From Dichotomocladium elegans (lineage: Eukaryota > Mucoromycota > Mucoromycetes > Mucorales > Lichtheimiaceae), in the NCBI GenBank assembly GCA_025716815.1, contig JAIXMN010000001.1:558001-622000 (forward strand): 64,000 nucleotides of DNA. The letters are read 5' to 3'. Of this stretch, positions 11,016-21,800 are shown piece after piece. Below the pieces are notes generated by a model that ran no database searches, was not told the origin of the DNA, and saw only the letters and a program-made list of their open reading frames with translations. A program made the position numbers and the translations under genes. The first letter of the stretch is position 1. Each line of letters begins with the position of its first letter.

Positions 11016-12050
11016 TTACTCCTCCTCCTGGGAGCAGTGAGGGTGGAAGATAGGCGCATCAATATCCTCAGCTTTATGAATGGGTGCATTATCCATTACC
11101 AAATAATGTCCCTTCATATGTTCATACTTATCCATTTCATCCATAGTGGGCTTAAGAAAGCTGAGGTAGTGTCCAGTTACAGCTCCTTTGCTTGCAGCCA
11201 TGGACTGCCCCTCTCTTTTCCTTTTTGGCTGGTGGTTGTGGGAGTCTCAAGCTACCTTTAATGATGCCTGATGCCGCGATTGCTTCCAAGATGGTAGTTG
11301 TTTTGCTCTTGTTTTCGGCACTGTAACTACTGCAGAAGTCCCTTTGTTGGACCATGCCATGCTGCGCTTCATGTTAATATGGAATCCAGACTCATCAAGG
11401 AAAACGCAGTTTTTCTAAAGTCGATGTCGGTCCTGTCCCATCTGCGCACCCAGTCAAGGCGTTCTTGGACCTTGGCATCGCTATTCCTGTCTACAGGCTG
11501 TGATGAATCACAATTCAATGACAAGTTGCATTCGTTTTTATAAATCGATGAAGCGTCGTTTTGGATACTTTGAGACCCTCAAATCTCTGGAGCAGTTGCT
11601 CCATCAGCTGCTCTAGGACAATTGACGGATTCTCATCAACCCATTCTAAAATAGCACTCTTATGCTCTTCATTGAGAATAGTGAACGACCTCTGCCTCTA
11701 CGTTTCTTAAAAATGCTGTCAGGGTCCTTTTCGTATTGTGATGCCCATCGCTGAGCTGAACGAATATGGATTCCTAGCTGTTTTGCAGCAGCTGACGCAT
11801 TCAATACCTTCTGAAACATCAGTTTGAAAAATCTGACCTTGTCTTGGTCAGTGTACCTGTGTAACTGCGCCTTATCCTCGCTTCTTTCATCCGAATGCCT
11901 CTATCCTTTCGTTTGGGAATGTGCGTGGCAGCAAGCTCAGAATTATCTTTGCAAGATATGCCACGCAGATATTCTGTATGAGAACAAACGGAGTGCAGAG
12001 AGTACATTTCTTTATCAACGACATGGCCTTGACCATCTTGGCAAAAAAAT
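11016..12050 (-). pseudogene. IS630/Tc1-mariner-like DDE transposase, frameshifted
   Basis: Cut-and-paste DNA transposase of the IS630-Tc1-mariner group. Reading the minus strand: an N-terminal part (HSVCSHTEYLRGISCKDNSE), a helix-turn-helix region (VRFFKLMFQKVLNASAAAKQ, RSAQRWASQYEKDPDSIFKK), FTILNEEHKSAILEWVDENP, the first catalytic aspartate in VFLDESGFHINMKRSMAWS, TTTILEAIAASGIIKG, and the second aspartate in HYLVMDNAPIHKAEDID. Several frame changes separate these blocks and the third catalytic residue is missing: the sequence turns into PHCSQEEE and stops. Dead copy. A relative of its N-terminal part lies at 2473-2865. Terminal inverted repeats were not found. Confidence 0.85.
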
Positions 12051-12059
12051 AGATTGCTA

Positions 12060-13156
12060 ATTTCAGAATGTCAATGGGTATAAAGAATAGGATTCAACGC
12101 TTTTTTGTGCGACATCTTTCGCCGTGCATGCGACATTTGCTTTGTCATCATGCGTAAAGGTTTCTGGGCAAAACGCGACTTCTATTCTGCTGATCCTGCG
12201 ACTTAATAACTGGCTGGGTACGACTTCAATTTTGGAAAACTTTCTATGTTTGTTGAGTGGCCATTGGGACTGCGTGAACAATTACACACATGTTCTAGCA
12301 GGTACTGTCATTAGTGGTGATACAAGAGTTGAAAGCATATTAACTATTGCAATAGGGGATTTTACAGTAGCACACAGCCCATGGCTCATATCGCGGAATC
12401 TACAGTATCCCTTCCTGGGTTGCATGTGAGCAGCCTTAGCGCGATCACTTTTTCTGTAGCGTTCCGATACCGTAGGTCGGTGTGCCCTTCGATGCTATAC
12501 TTTATGGTTGAACACCTACTCTCTTCCGAGTTATCGCCTGTGTGTTAACGTGAAGTATGTAGTAGCGACCGTGTCTTAGATGTAAGTTTTCTGAAAGAGG
12601 ATACCATATGCTTCCACCTCGATTTTATATAGATAATGAACATGCGCGAAAACAGCTTTTGTTCATCCTATGCTCCTTAGTCTCTTTCCATGGCTTTATC
12701 CGGAATGAGCAATATGATTCTAAATTGTTTTATTGCCAACTGCACAACCAGTTGATGAGCCATAGTAGAGAATGCATCCTGGACACCCTTCCGCTCGTTT
12801 TCTCTACTGCCTTGTTCCTCTTCCGGTATGCAAGCACTTCCTGTCACGGTTATCGCTACGGCTAGCTGAGATAAGTGCTACATACATCCCTCGGAGCTCT
12901 TGAGCGTAAGTTAAAGGGTATGAAGAAAGGTTACAATTCCGATTGAATAATGAATATCAATCCATCGATGCAGATTCCCTCCTGGTCCCTCATCAGGTAC
13001 AGCACTGGTTATAAACAGTTGAACTAACAAAGGCAACCATTGTATTAATCTGAAAAGCGTCTATCATATAATTACATGTGTATGATATCAATGTATGTGG
13101 TATACACTGTAGCAAGGGGAAAAAAAGAAAGATATCAAGAATTAACACGTTGACCT
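12060..13156. other. Intergenic, no gene supported
   Basis: About 1.1 kb with only short open frames (longest near 12124-12429 and 12608-12865) lacking domains or second copies. The right part is the 3' flank of the P450 reductase gene. Confidence 0.55.
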
Positions 13157-15340
13157 TCAGGCCCAGACATCTTCCTGATACCGGTTCTTATCTCTGAGTA
13201 GCTTGACATAATTTTCAGCGTCTACCTCGCTGTAGCCGCCGTGCAACATCGCAAACTCGACAAACGTCTGCTGAACGTCCTTAGCCATATATCGAGCATC
13301 GCCACACACGTAGATATATGCTCCTTTGTTGTAAACCATATCCCAGATCTCCTTGCCGTTCTCCCTTAGCCTGTGCTGGACATAAACTTTTTCATTGGTT
13401 TCCCGCGAGAAAGCAGTGATGATGCGTGAGGATGTGCCAAGGGTGTTAAACAAGTCAGGCCATTCGTCCTTATATAAAAAATCCTCATCCGATCGTCTGC
13501 AACCGAAAAAGAGAACTGTGGTACCGACTTCACGACCTTGTGACTTTTGGAAGGCACGTTCACGGACAAACCCACGGAATGGTGCCACGCCCGTACCGGG
13601 GCCGATCATAATCACCGGCAGTCTGATATCAGCAGGAAGTCGAAAGGTGGAATGGCGAATGTGGATCGGCAACTTGGCAACCTTGAGTTCGCTATCGTAA
13701 TAGAGATTGTTCGGTCCCTCTATTGCGTAAGATGGTAGTTGCTCATTCTCATCTGCGCTGCTATGGAGTGCACTATGTATGGCCCAAAGATAACTGGTAT
13801 TAACGCCAAACACAGTGCGGTCCGGAGTAGGTTTGGGATGGAATTTGAGATTAACAGCTGTGAGGGTAACTTTGTTAGGAGTCTCGCTGGAGGAGGACGA
13901 GATCGAGTAATAGCGGGGCTGCAGCCTGGAGAAGCACTCAAGCAAGACGTCGGTTGGTACTGCATATACAGCGGAGAAATTTGAACCGGCCTGATCGGCA
14001 GCATACTCGAGGACCTCTGGGAGATTTCGAACGGCTTCGATGACAACCTGGCGGTGCTCATCCTTATCGTTGGCAAACCTTTGCACAATCGCCGAAATCT
14101 CAGGAGCAGGACAGTAAGGCACGAGCATCTGAAGAACCTGGCGAGACGGAAGTTGGCGAATATCCAAATAATGTCGGAACATCGCACGGTAGGTGGTTAG
14201 TTCAGGAAAAGGAGACTTTCTGGATGCGGTCTCATCGACAGGCTTGATGGAAATAATGGTGTCAAGCTTAGACTCTAAACCAAAGACACGCACTAGACGC
14301 TGAATCTCAGTCTCACTGTTGGTAGGCCAGACCGCGAGATGATCACCAGTAGTATAAGTTAGGCCTGATTCACCGATATCCACTTCCAAATGAAGGCAAT
14401 GCCTATCAGAATTAGACACCAAATCACGCGAAGCCGTAATTGCCGCGGGGTAAGGTTTTTTTACGTCCCACGCCGTTTGTGCTTGATCACCTAATTCGCC
14501 GTGGTACACGTGCGCATCGCAGTTCTCCAGCTCGATCACGGTGTATGACGTATCGTGGATGCTGCTAGTGCTTGAGATGTCAGACACATCTATTTCATCG
14601 CCGAAAAGAGGCAAAGTCTCCTCCAACCAAGCTTCAAAGTCATCATCCAGCGATTTGTCATCATCCCCAATCCCGCGTGCGCCGATACGGGAAGCTCCAA
14701 GGGCGGTCAGTTTTTCGTCTACGCATTTGCCGACCCAATTAAAGTTAACGTATGAGCTATTCCCGAGTCCGAAAATAAAGTAGCGGAGGTGTTCGAGCGG
14801 TTTATTTTGATGGCCAAGAGAAAATGCTGGTGCAGGACCATGGAGAAGCTCCCAGAACACTTGAGCATTATCCGTCGGCTCGCCTTCGCCGTAAGTTGCC
14901 ATGACAAAGATCGCCACACCGTCCTCAGGGAATTGATCCAAATATTTCATGTCACAGTGCTCAATGTCCAGGATCTGAGCTGTAACATTAAACCGGTGTT
15001 TGATCTCCTTGCCGATGCGCTTGGCGTACTCTTCGGCAGTTCCTGTCTGTGAACCGAAAAAGATGGCAATCTTCCGATTCTAAGGGAAAATCGTTGGAAT
15101 CCAGAGCTGATCGTTAAGAAGGTCATTTACCTGCTTTTCCATCACGTATAAGAAATTTAAGGGGTCGATGTTTTCTTCGTTCTTCCCAGGCTGCGTTACA
15201 AGATATTCAGGGCGGGAGGGATTCGTCCCGCTACGGCCAAAGAAGAACTTGGCGGCCATATATGCAACTGTACTAAGGCCGAGAGCGCTTACAAGTAACA
15301 ATACCTCCTTGGTGTGTACGGTAACGTTACGTTGAGACAT
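13157..15340 (-). CDS. NADPH-cytochrome P450 reductase
   Basis: ER-anchored diflavin enzyme passing electrons from NADPH through FAD and FMN to microsomal P450s and other haem acceptors (sterol and xenobiotic metabolism). Exon 1 15131-15340 and exon 2 13157-15079 join across a 51-nt intron (15080-15130; donor CAG/GTAAAT, acceptor CCCTTAG) to give about 710 aa, the usual length. Residues about 12-34 form the single N-terminal membrane anchor. FMN domain: FGSQTGTAEEYAKRIG just after the splice and ATYGEGEPTDNA near 131. FAD domain: RYYSISSSS near 458. NADPH domain: GPGTGVAPFRGF near 560 and YVCGDARYMAKDVQ near 663. The C-terminus RYQEDVWA has the conserved Trp that stacks on FAD. All key motifs are intact, so it is presumably functional. 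The Met at 14950 is internal and would lose the FMN P-loop. Confidence 0.96.
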
Positions 15341-16469
15341 GAATTCCTAATGAGTATATTTCACGGGGGCGAGGGTCTATCCTTTTATATCCAACGATCT
15401 GAGTTAATCGAATTTCTTTCCGGTGACTATCGCGAGGGATTAAAGAATCTCCGGGCGAATCGGGTCTATCCAGCATATTATTAAACGATCCATAAATCGA
15501 ATGGCTGCTTAGCAGTCTGCTTCCACAATAGCCATGGTAGTTAATGTCGCTTCTTTGGACATGGCACTGAAGTATTCGCAACTACCACCTGTGGCACTTC
15601 CATTACCCATTAAATATTGCATTATGAAATAGCAACAAAGCTGCTCGTCAATAGTATGCGTACGCAGAGGGTTTGCATTCCTGGATACGTTCGCTTATTG
15701 TTTGTCCGAGAACAATACGTGTCTAGAACACCGCAAGCCATACCTGGTTCTGGGCGTTGATGGGGATGATGACTGGAACGGTTTTATGGTTTATCCATTG
15801 TTATACTGTATCACATTTCCAGAATGACGTTTGAGCCAATATCTAAAGTCAGCGCTAAGAAGAGCCAGGTTTATACAACAGTTAGTTGTAGAGCAATAGT
15901 TACTAGATACCTGGCCTGTTCCTACCGGCCGGGAACTCTGCTTCAATCGCAAGACATTAAAAGCACGCTGGGAAAGCTGTGCAGCGGTTATCGTTGTTCC
16001 AATCCAAAATGGTGCTTCGATGCGTTTTACGGTGGCGACGTTTCAAAGAAACAATGTGGAAAACCGTCGGATACGGAAAAAGAATTTCCGCGGTGATTAA
16101 AAAGCATTTGTTTGTTTAACAGAAAAGGAAACTTTCATTCTAGATGTCCATCCACCGAATTTTTCCGATTATGCTGCATTTTCAGAAGACTGACCCTTCC
16201 GCTATGCTCCGTGCTAGTCACCTTCGGCGCTCTGAAGAAATGGCTTGCTGGGTTCCCCGGGATCCCCATGAACCGTGCGGTTGGCCTTTAATGCTGTATC
16301 TTCTGCTGTACGGATACACAAAGGCACAAAAATCATAGAAAGGGGTGAAATGACATAGAGAGAGGAAATAGACAAACAGGACATAGAAAAGAGTTGAATT
16401 CCATATATGAGACCGGGCTGATGTGGAGCTGGTGATACTATGCGGAAATAGTGGATCGCTGACGCTGGA
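15341..16469. other. 5' flank of the P450 reductase gene; otherwise nothing recognised
   Basis: Presumed promoter and 5' UTR of the minus-strand reductase. The open frames at 15327-15581 and 15824-16096 have no recognisable domain. The part left of 16470 continues the frame of the helicase relic but no longer resembles it. Confidence 0.5.
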
Positions 16470-16925
16470 TAGTTCTGCCCATATGCTTTGTGAATGATCG
16501 TGGCAAATGCAGTGCGGACATGAAATTGGCGGCGGAGCAGAATAAATGGCAGCTCGCTTGTTGATACCCGTCGGTAATGGCTTGGCTTAATGAGACCTGT
16601 GACAAAAACCTTAGTTCCATTGCAGACCTCGACATCAGGCCCCAGATTGCGGAGCAGAACCATTGACAATCCAAGTGTCAAGTCAAAGTTATGGGGAGAA
16701 CTCCTAGGACTGTTGGATAATGGAGGAACTGGACGGGATACCAGACATTGGCGACATCGCCTTCTTCAGCATCTGCAATGCGATCCACAGAGGTTAACGT
16801 TTTCGTATCGCCTGAGAACATCTTGAACGCATCTGGGTTGATGAAGACCCCTGGCTGCATGCGAGGAAGATGGATTTGAGGATAAATCGCATGAATGGTC
16901 TCAGTGTTATCTTCTTGGGAACTAC
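16470..16925 (-). pseudogene. Helitron Pif1-like helicase fragment
   Basis: Two minus-strand frames resemble consecutive parts of the Helitron helicases at 25-36 kb. HAIYPQIHLP, INPDAFKMFSGDTK and SVDRIADAEEGDVAN correspond to NAIYPAIRLP, NNKAFSVFPGEKR and SIDHIIDADDPDVAA in H1. Then, in another frame, SMVLLRNLGPDVEVCNGTKV and FATIIHKAYGQ correspond to the C-terminal helicase motifs. It has a frameshift near 16680 and an internal deletion. Remnant of an older, more diverged Helitron. Confidence 0.8.
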
Positions 16926-16945
16926 TACGTTGCATGCTGATTTCT

Positions 16946-17424
16946 GGGTTTTGCTATTTCCACCACCCCATTCTCACCACCCCTGTTTCAAACCCAGGCA
17001 GCGGCCCACCCCACCTGAAACTGTGGCTATTCATCTTAGTAGACAGCATGAACATTTCTGGCAAATGTTCAAATAAATGCATTACCTCCCGCTGTAAAGA
17101 GCAAGTCAGTTTCTGTAATGCATGTTTTTTATTAAAAAAAGCCCTTAAATATAGGCAATTGCTATTTCAACATTCTGTCATCATCACTTATGTCGCATGC
17201 TATCACATTCAATCCGCCTTTAAGCATTGGTAGTGCCTGATGGAGGCCACGAGCTTACTCGAATGAAGACGAAAAAAGGGACTCCCACGGATCATCGTGA
17301 CCATTCCGTTTCATTGCACCAAACGAAACGGATCAACTTCAGGCCACTGGAATGGTGCATCTTCCATAATCTTGACAAGGATAAAGTGGCTCCCGATGAG
17401 TTGCAGCACGATCAGATGCGTGCT
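16946..17424 (-). mobile_element. MULE-OTU element, 3' terminal remnant
   Basis: Begins with the same terminus as MULE1 (GGGTTTTGCTATTT at 16946, then CACCACCCC iterations) and runs, minus strand, back into the C-terminal OTU coding part (FILVKIMEDAPFQWPEVDPF, then KRNGHDDPWES after a frameshift). It is cut at 17425 by a family-B LTR. Compare 52770-53301 and 63013-63500, which have the same order. Confidence 0.82.
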
Positions 17425-17785
17425 TGTGAAATCAAGGGGTTTTAAAAAAAATAGAGACAGAATGTGATTCTGTGGGACTCGAAAAAAGGATTGTTTTTTA
17501 TTAAGTGCCAATAATGGGCCTATTTATAAGAAGTGCTTATTAAAACGGTCGCTCTGGAGGCTGGATGTGGGTAATAATCTAGGCGCTTTCCCGGGATGGT
17601 GGACCAGTTAAAACCTTGATAAAGAAAGTTCATCATTTACCCTTGCGATTGTAACTGCGCCCTGAGACAGGTCCGGGATATAAATTATGAATCTGTATAG
17701 CGCGAGAGTAATTATGATAACAGCGCTCAAAGAGTGAAACAAAGTGTTGATGTCCTGTATAAACCAGGAACACTGCTGTTAGGTA
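17425..17785 (-). mobile_element. LTR, family B (Gypsy2-type), broken at one end
   Basis: Starts TGTGAAATCAAGGGG and follows the LTRs of Gypsy2 to CTGCTGTTAGGTA, where a MITE terminus begins at a TA. The last ~25 bp of the LTR are missing. Older than the other copies by eye. It shares the TATA-like block (TTATAAATAGGCCC on the minus strand). Confidence 0.88.
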
Positions 17786-17815
17786 CAGGATTTTCAAGAA
17801 GAAGTTTGCCACATA
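17786..17815. mobile_element. MITE terminus only (CAGGATTTTC family)
   Basis: CAGGATTTTCAAGAAGAA and the next ~10 nt match the ends of the 363-bp MITE family found at 31, 32, 60 and 62 kb, preceded by TA. The rest of the MITE is not present; this is one end, or a different element with the same ends. Confidence 0.6.
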
Positions 17816-17835
17816 GCTTAGTCACTATGGGAAAG

Positions 17836-18044
17836 AACTCATTAGAACTGGTTGGAACTGGTTAAAACGAGGTAAATGTTTAACCGGCTTGTTGGAACTG
17901 GTTTAACCAGATTTTTATAAAATCAACTTGTCGGAACCGATTCAATCAGATTCTTACAAAATCAACTCGTCGGAACTTGTTCAGATAGATTATGTAAAAA
18001 TCAGCTCATCATATCTAGTTCAGCCATATTACATGTCAACTTGG
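17836..18044. repeat. Degenerate tandem repeat, ~39-bp period, about five units
   Basis: Units begin TTGGAACTGG, TTGGAACTGG, TCGGAACCGA, TCGGAACTTG and TCATATCTAG at 39-40-bp spacing and end in CAACTTG/CAACTCG-like sequence. Diverged minisatellite, non-coding as far as visible. Confidence 0.75.
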
Positions 18045-18234
18045 CAGAAGATACTTGGAAGTACATAGCCTAGCGTCTCAGCTTATAAATTCTTATACAA
18101 TTATAAAATTCATAACGATGCCTTTGTATCTTGCTCTATGAACTTTCTCATCCTTATTGCTATTAAGTAAAATTATATTTCGAGAGAGATCTCAATTGTT
18201 GTCTGCCATAGTTCTTTATGTTCATTAATGCTGT

Positions 18235-18282
18235 ACAGTCAGCACTCGATTTACCAGTCGCTATATATACTGGTAGAGTGTT
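18235..18282. repeat. Possible terminal repeat of a pogo/Tigger-like element
   Basis: TA then CAGTCAGCACTCG begins a stretch with internal inverted symmetry (ACCAGT...ACTGGT, CACTC...GAGTG). pogo/Tigger elements start CAGT and duplicate TA. It lies directly beside the Gypsy1 insertion, whose other flank leads to the Tigger-like transposase at 24077, so it fits as that element's 3' end. The partner terminus is not seen. Confidence 0.5.
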
Positions 18283-18653
18283 TGAGATGGATGGATTAGA
18301 GAGAATGAAAAAAGACAACTATAAAAGTATCTTTGAGGTTGATGTTTATTCCTGAAAATAAAATAACTCTCTTTTATAATAATTCTATTAGAACGGCGAT
18401 GTAAGTGCTTAATCCTGTTAGGACGTATCGGATGAGAGCATTCTCTTTTCATTGTCCTCTTCAAGACCAGTGATGGATCCTGGGTAGAGGAAGTACCTTT
18501 GATAGGTGCGATTGTCCTGTCACGCAAGCGGATATGAAAATATCGGTCCCTGAACATCAATGTGTTAAATTCATCATTGTCTTAGTTTCAGGATATCGGC
18601 GATAGTGATGTGAAACCGGCTAAGTTCTCTAACACGGATCAATGTTCACCACA
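18283..18653 (-). repeat. Gypsy1 3' LTR
   Basis: 371 bp, matching 23567-23937 by eye without a difference. On the coding strand it starts TGTGGTGAACATTG and ends CATCCATCTCA. Confidence 0.95.
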
Positions 18654-18667
18654 TTACCCCCTTCCAG
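18654..18667 (-). promoter_or_regulatory. Gypsy1 3' polypurine tract
   Basis: Minus strand CTGGAAGGGGGTAA directly before the LTR's TG: the plus-strand primer site of reverse transcription. An exact internal copy lies at 20238-20253. Confidence 0.85.
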
Positions 18668-18867
18668 GTTGAACATAACGCTTAATGGAGGTGTGCCGTT
18701 TGATTGCGCTTGCTACGTCTTAGGATATAGCCATTGCGTTCTGTGGTGTCAGTACCTGAATGTCTACGCTTTCGCTGTGGAGCTTGTTGAGTCATGTTTT
18801 TTGGTGTGGGTGTTGTACCTTTTACCTTCTTTGGTGTTGGTGTAGTACCTGTTACCTTTGAATGAGC

Positions 18868-21800
18868 CTATGGGCCTAGGCTCCGTATCCTGTCCCAGTA
18901 TTTTGCGATTGGCTCTGGACTATTGAAGGACGCATGCGGTTCCCATGTATCGTCTTCTGGTCCATAGCCTTCCCATCGAACCCGATATAGGTACCTTCCG
19001 GGTGACAACTCTTTATGGTCTACAATCGCTCGGACTGTATAGTATTTACCATTCTTTTCATATACCTCTTCGATGCTGATCAGTTCATCTTGAGATACAA
19101 GTTTGAGTTGCGAGGGTGCAAAATTTCTGGTTGCGAGGAGTCCCTGTTCGTCTCTGAGGACATAGGAACCACCTTTGGTTTCCCTGACGATAGTGTATGG
19201 TCCTTCATATCGAGGATCCGTTTTTCTACTGCGTACTTCATCTTTGACCATGACCGTGCTACCAGGAGGATATTTAATGATCCTGTATTTGGTATCATGT
19301 TTACCTTTCTTAACATCTGATAGAGCTTTTGCCCGTTCTGCTATGGCCGGAAAGATGGTGTCAGACATTTTATCAATGCGGTCCATCAGCTCCTTTTCTG
19401 TTAAGGGCCGTGGTATCTCGTCATTGCTATAATCTCTGAAGCCATTCATTGTGCGGTTGAACATTAGGGCGAATGGTGTGGAACCATGTCTACTGGCGAT
19501 TTTGTTGTTGATGGCGAGCTGTGTACTTTTGACGTACAAGTCCCAATCATGTCGTGCGCCATTGAGGCTCTTGCGTATGACGTTGACCGATGTTTGTACA
19601 TATCGTTCTGCCAAGCCATTTGCGCGTGGATGATAAGGTGTTGTTAACCGATGGTCAAAACCGGTGGACTGGCTAAGTTGCTTCATCAAATGATTGACAA
19701 ATTCTGTGCCGTTATCCGATTGTAGATAGCGTGGAAAACCGTAATCGCAAAAGGTGTTTATGACTGCTTGTACTACTGTGTCTGAAGACTTGTCAGGAAG
19801 TGCATGTAGTACACAAAAGCGTGTGCAAACATCGACCATAACTAAGAGATAGTTGTGCCCTCGTGCGCTTGTTCCAAAGCCGCTGGCAAGGTCGATTGCC
19901 CAGTGATCACCAGGGTAGAAGGCGTGAATAGGGCGCATAGGATGATACCCTGTTTTCGTCACGTTGAAGCGTTGGCATTGTGGACATTGTTTAACGTGTT
20001 CAGCCGCTTGCTTGTACATGTTAGGCCATCTGAGCCCGTCATTCTGAAGAGACTTCGTCATTGCTTCAGCGCCGAAGTGTCCAAACGCATGAGCTTGTGC
20101 TAGCAGCTGTGGTCGTTCTTCTTCAGGAGGAATAAAATGTACTGATGTGTCAACATCGTCTTCCTTAGTTACGTCCGTGGTGGTGTGTGTTGACATAGTT
20201 TTGTTTACGATTAAATTGGTCGTGTTACTTTGCGTAGCATTACCCCCTTCCAGCTCTTTGTCCGTGGGAAAAAGGCGAGAAAGTTGGTCAGGAAGGATGT
20301 TGTCTAATCCTGGCAAGTGTACTACGTCAAAAGTGTATTCAAGAATGGTGTCTAACCAGTTGTTCATCATGGCATTAGTAACCTTTTGGGTGTGAAGATA
20401 TACCAACGCTTTGTGATCAGTGTAAAGTGTGAACTTTTGTCCCCAAAGGAATTTGTGGAATTTTGTGAGTGCATAAACAACAGCGAGCAACTCACGCTTT
20501 GTTGTAGAGTAATTTCGCTCTGATTTTGAGAGAGCTCTAGCCATGAAAGCGATATGCCGTGTTTCTTTATCAATGACTTGGTAAAGGACAGCGCCAATAC
20601 CGACGTTGGATGCGTCAGTAGCAACCTGAAAAGGGTGTCGTAAATCAGGGTAGCAAAGGATGGGTGCATCCAGCAAAACCTGTTTTAAGCGGTTGAAAGT
20701 CGCTTGCTCATGACTGGTCCATTTGTTACCCAGGTCCCCTGCATAACGCAGACAGTCCAGGGGTGCAGTGAGGTCCGCACACTTGGGTATGGACTCACGG
20801 AAATAATTAATCACTCCGAGAAATCGTTGGATGTCTTTACCCGTGCGAGGTGTAGGCCACTCCTGTATATTGCTGACTTTGCGAGGGTCTAGCCCGATGC
20901 CTTGTTCAGACACGCAGAAGCCTAGGAGGTAAACGCAGCGTTGTGCGAAATGGCACTTATCCGGATTCAGAATGAGGTTTACGTCGGTGAGCTTTTTAAT
21001 TGCTGTAGCGACGTGCTGAGCGTGTTCATCCAGTCCCTTAGAGAAGATAATGATATCGTCCACGAATGTGGTGACAAAAGGGAGATCATGGAAAATGATG
21101 TTCATGGTACGCTGAAAAATAGAGGATATGGGCTTGAGTCCAAAGGGACAGCCTCGGAATTGATATTGTATATGACCATGCGGCTTAAATGCTGTCTTTT
21201 GTCTGTGTGGCTCATAAATTTCAAAGCGGTGAAATGCGCTTTTTAGGTCAAGAGTTGTAAAAACTGTAGAGCCTTGCAGCATATGAAAAATGTCCTTGAT
21301 TAATGGAAGCGGATGACGATCCGGTTGGACCAACAGTTTGTTGATGTGTCGAGGATCAAGGCATGGCCGTTTATCAGTGTAATTACCAAAGAGATCCTTT
21401 TTTGGTGCTAGCGTAAGTGGACTGTTCCACATTGTGTTGACAGGTGCAGGTTCTATGGTGCCATCTTCCAACCATGTTTGTATCTGCTTATCAATGATTT
21501 CCTTATATGCTAGTGCCAAAGGATATTGTGCACGGTGAGATACTACACCTTCTGGCGTGTCGATGCGGATGACTGATTCCGGTACCGTACAGAAAGAGTT
21601 CTTTGGGATTTGTTTGTTATCCTCAATGGTTGGTTGTACAACGGAGAAGAAATTTTTACGTTCCGTGTTTGTACCATAAGGAGAATTATTGGGTTCAGGC
21701 GTGTCGTTCACCTTTTCTTCTTTGTTCTTTGGTTGCGTGTTCCATGAGAGAACCAAACCAGTGAAACCAACTCCCATTTTGCGTGCTAAATCAAGACCAA

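Noticed and set aside
12608..12865. 85-codon frame with hydrophobic stretches
   Set aside because: No domain, no second copy, no supporting splice or promoter pattern.
17836..18044. Regular repeat that could suggest a CRISPR array
   Set aside because: Units are contiguous and diverged with no unique spacers, and the genome is eukaryotic.
18261..18560. 99-codon frame recurring at 23554-23844
   Set aside because: It is the antisense of the Gypsy1 LTR, present twice because the LTRs are the same.
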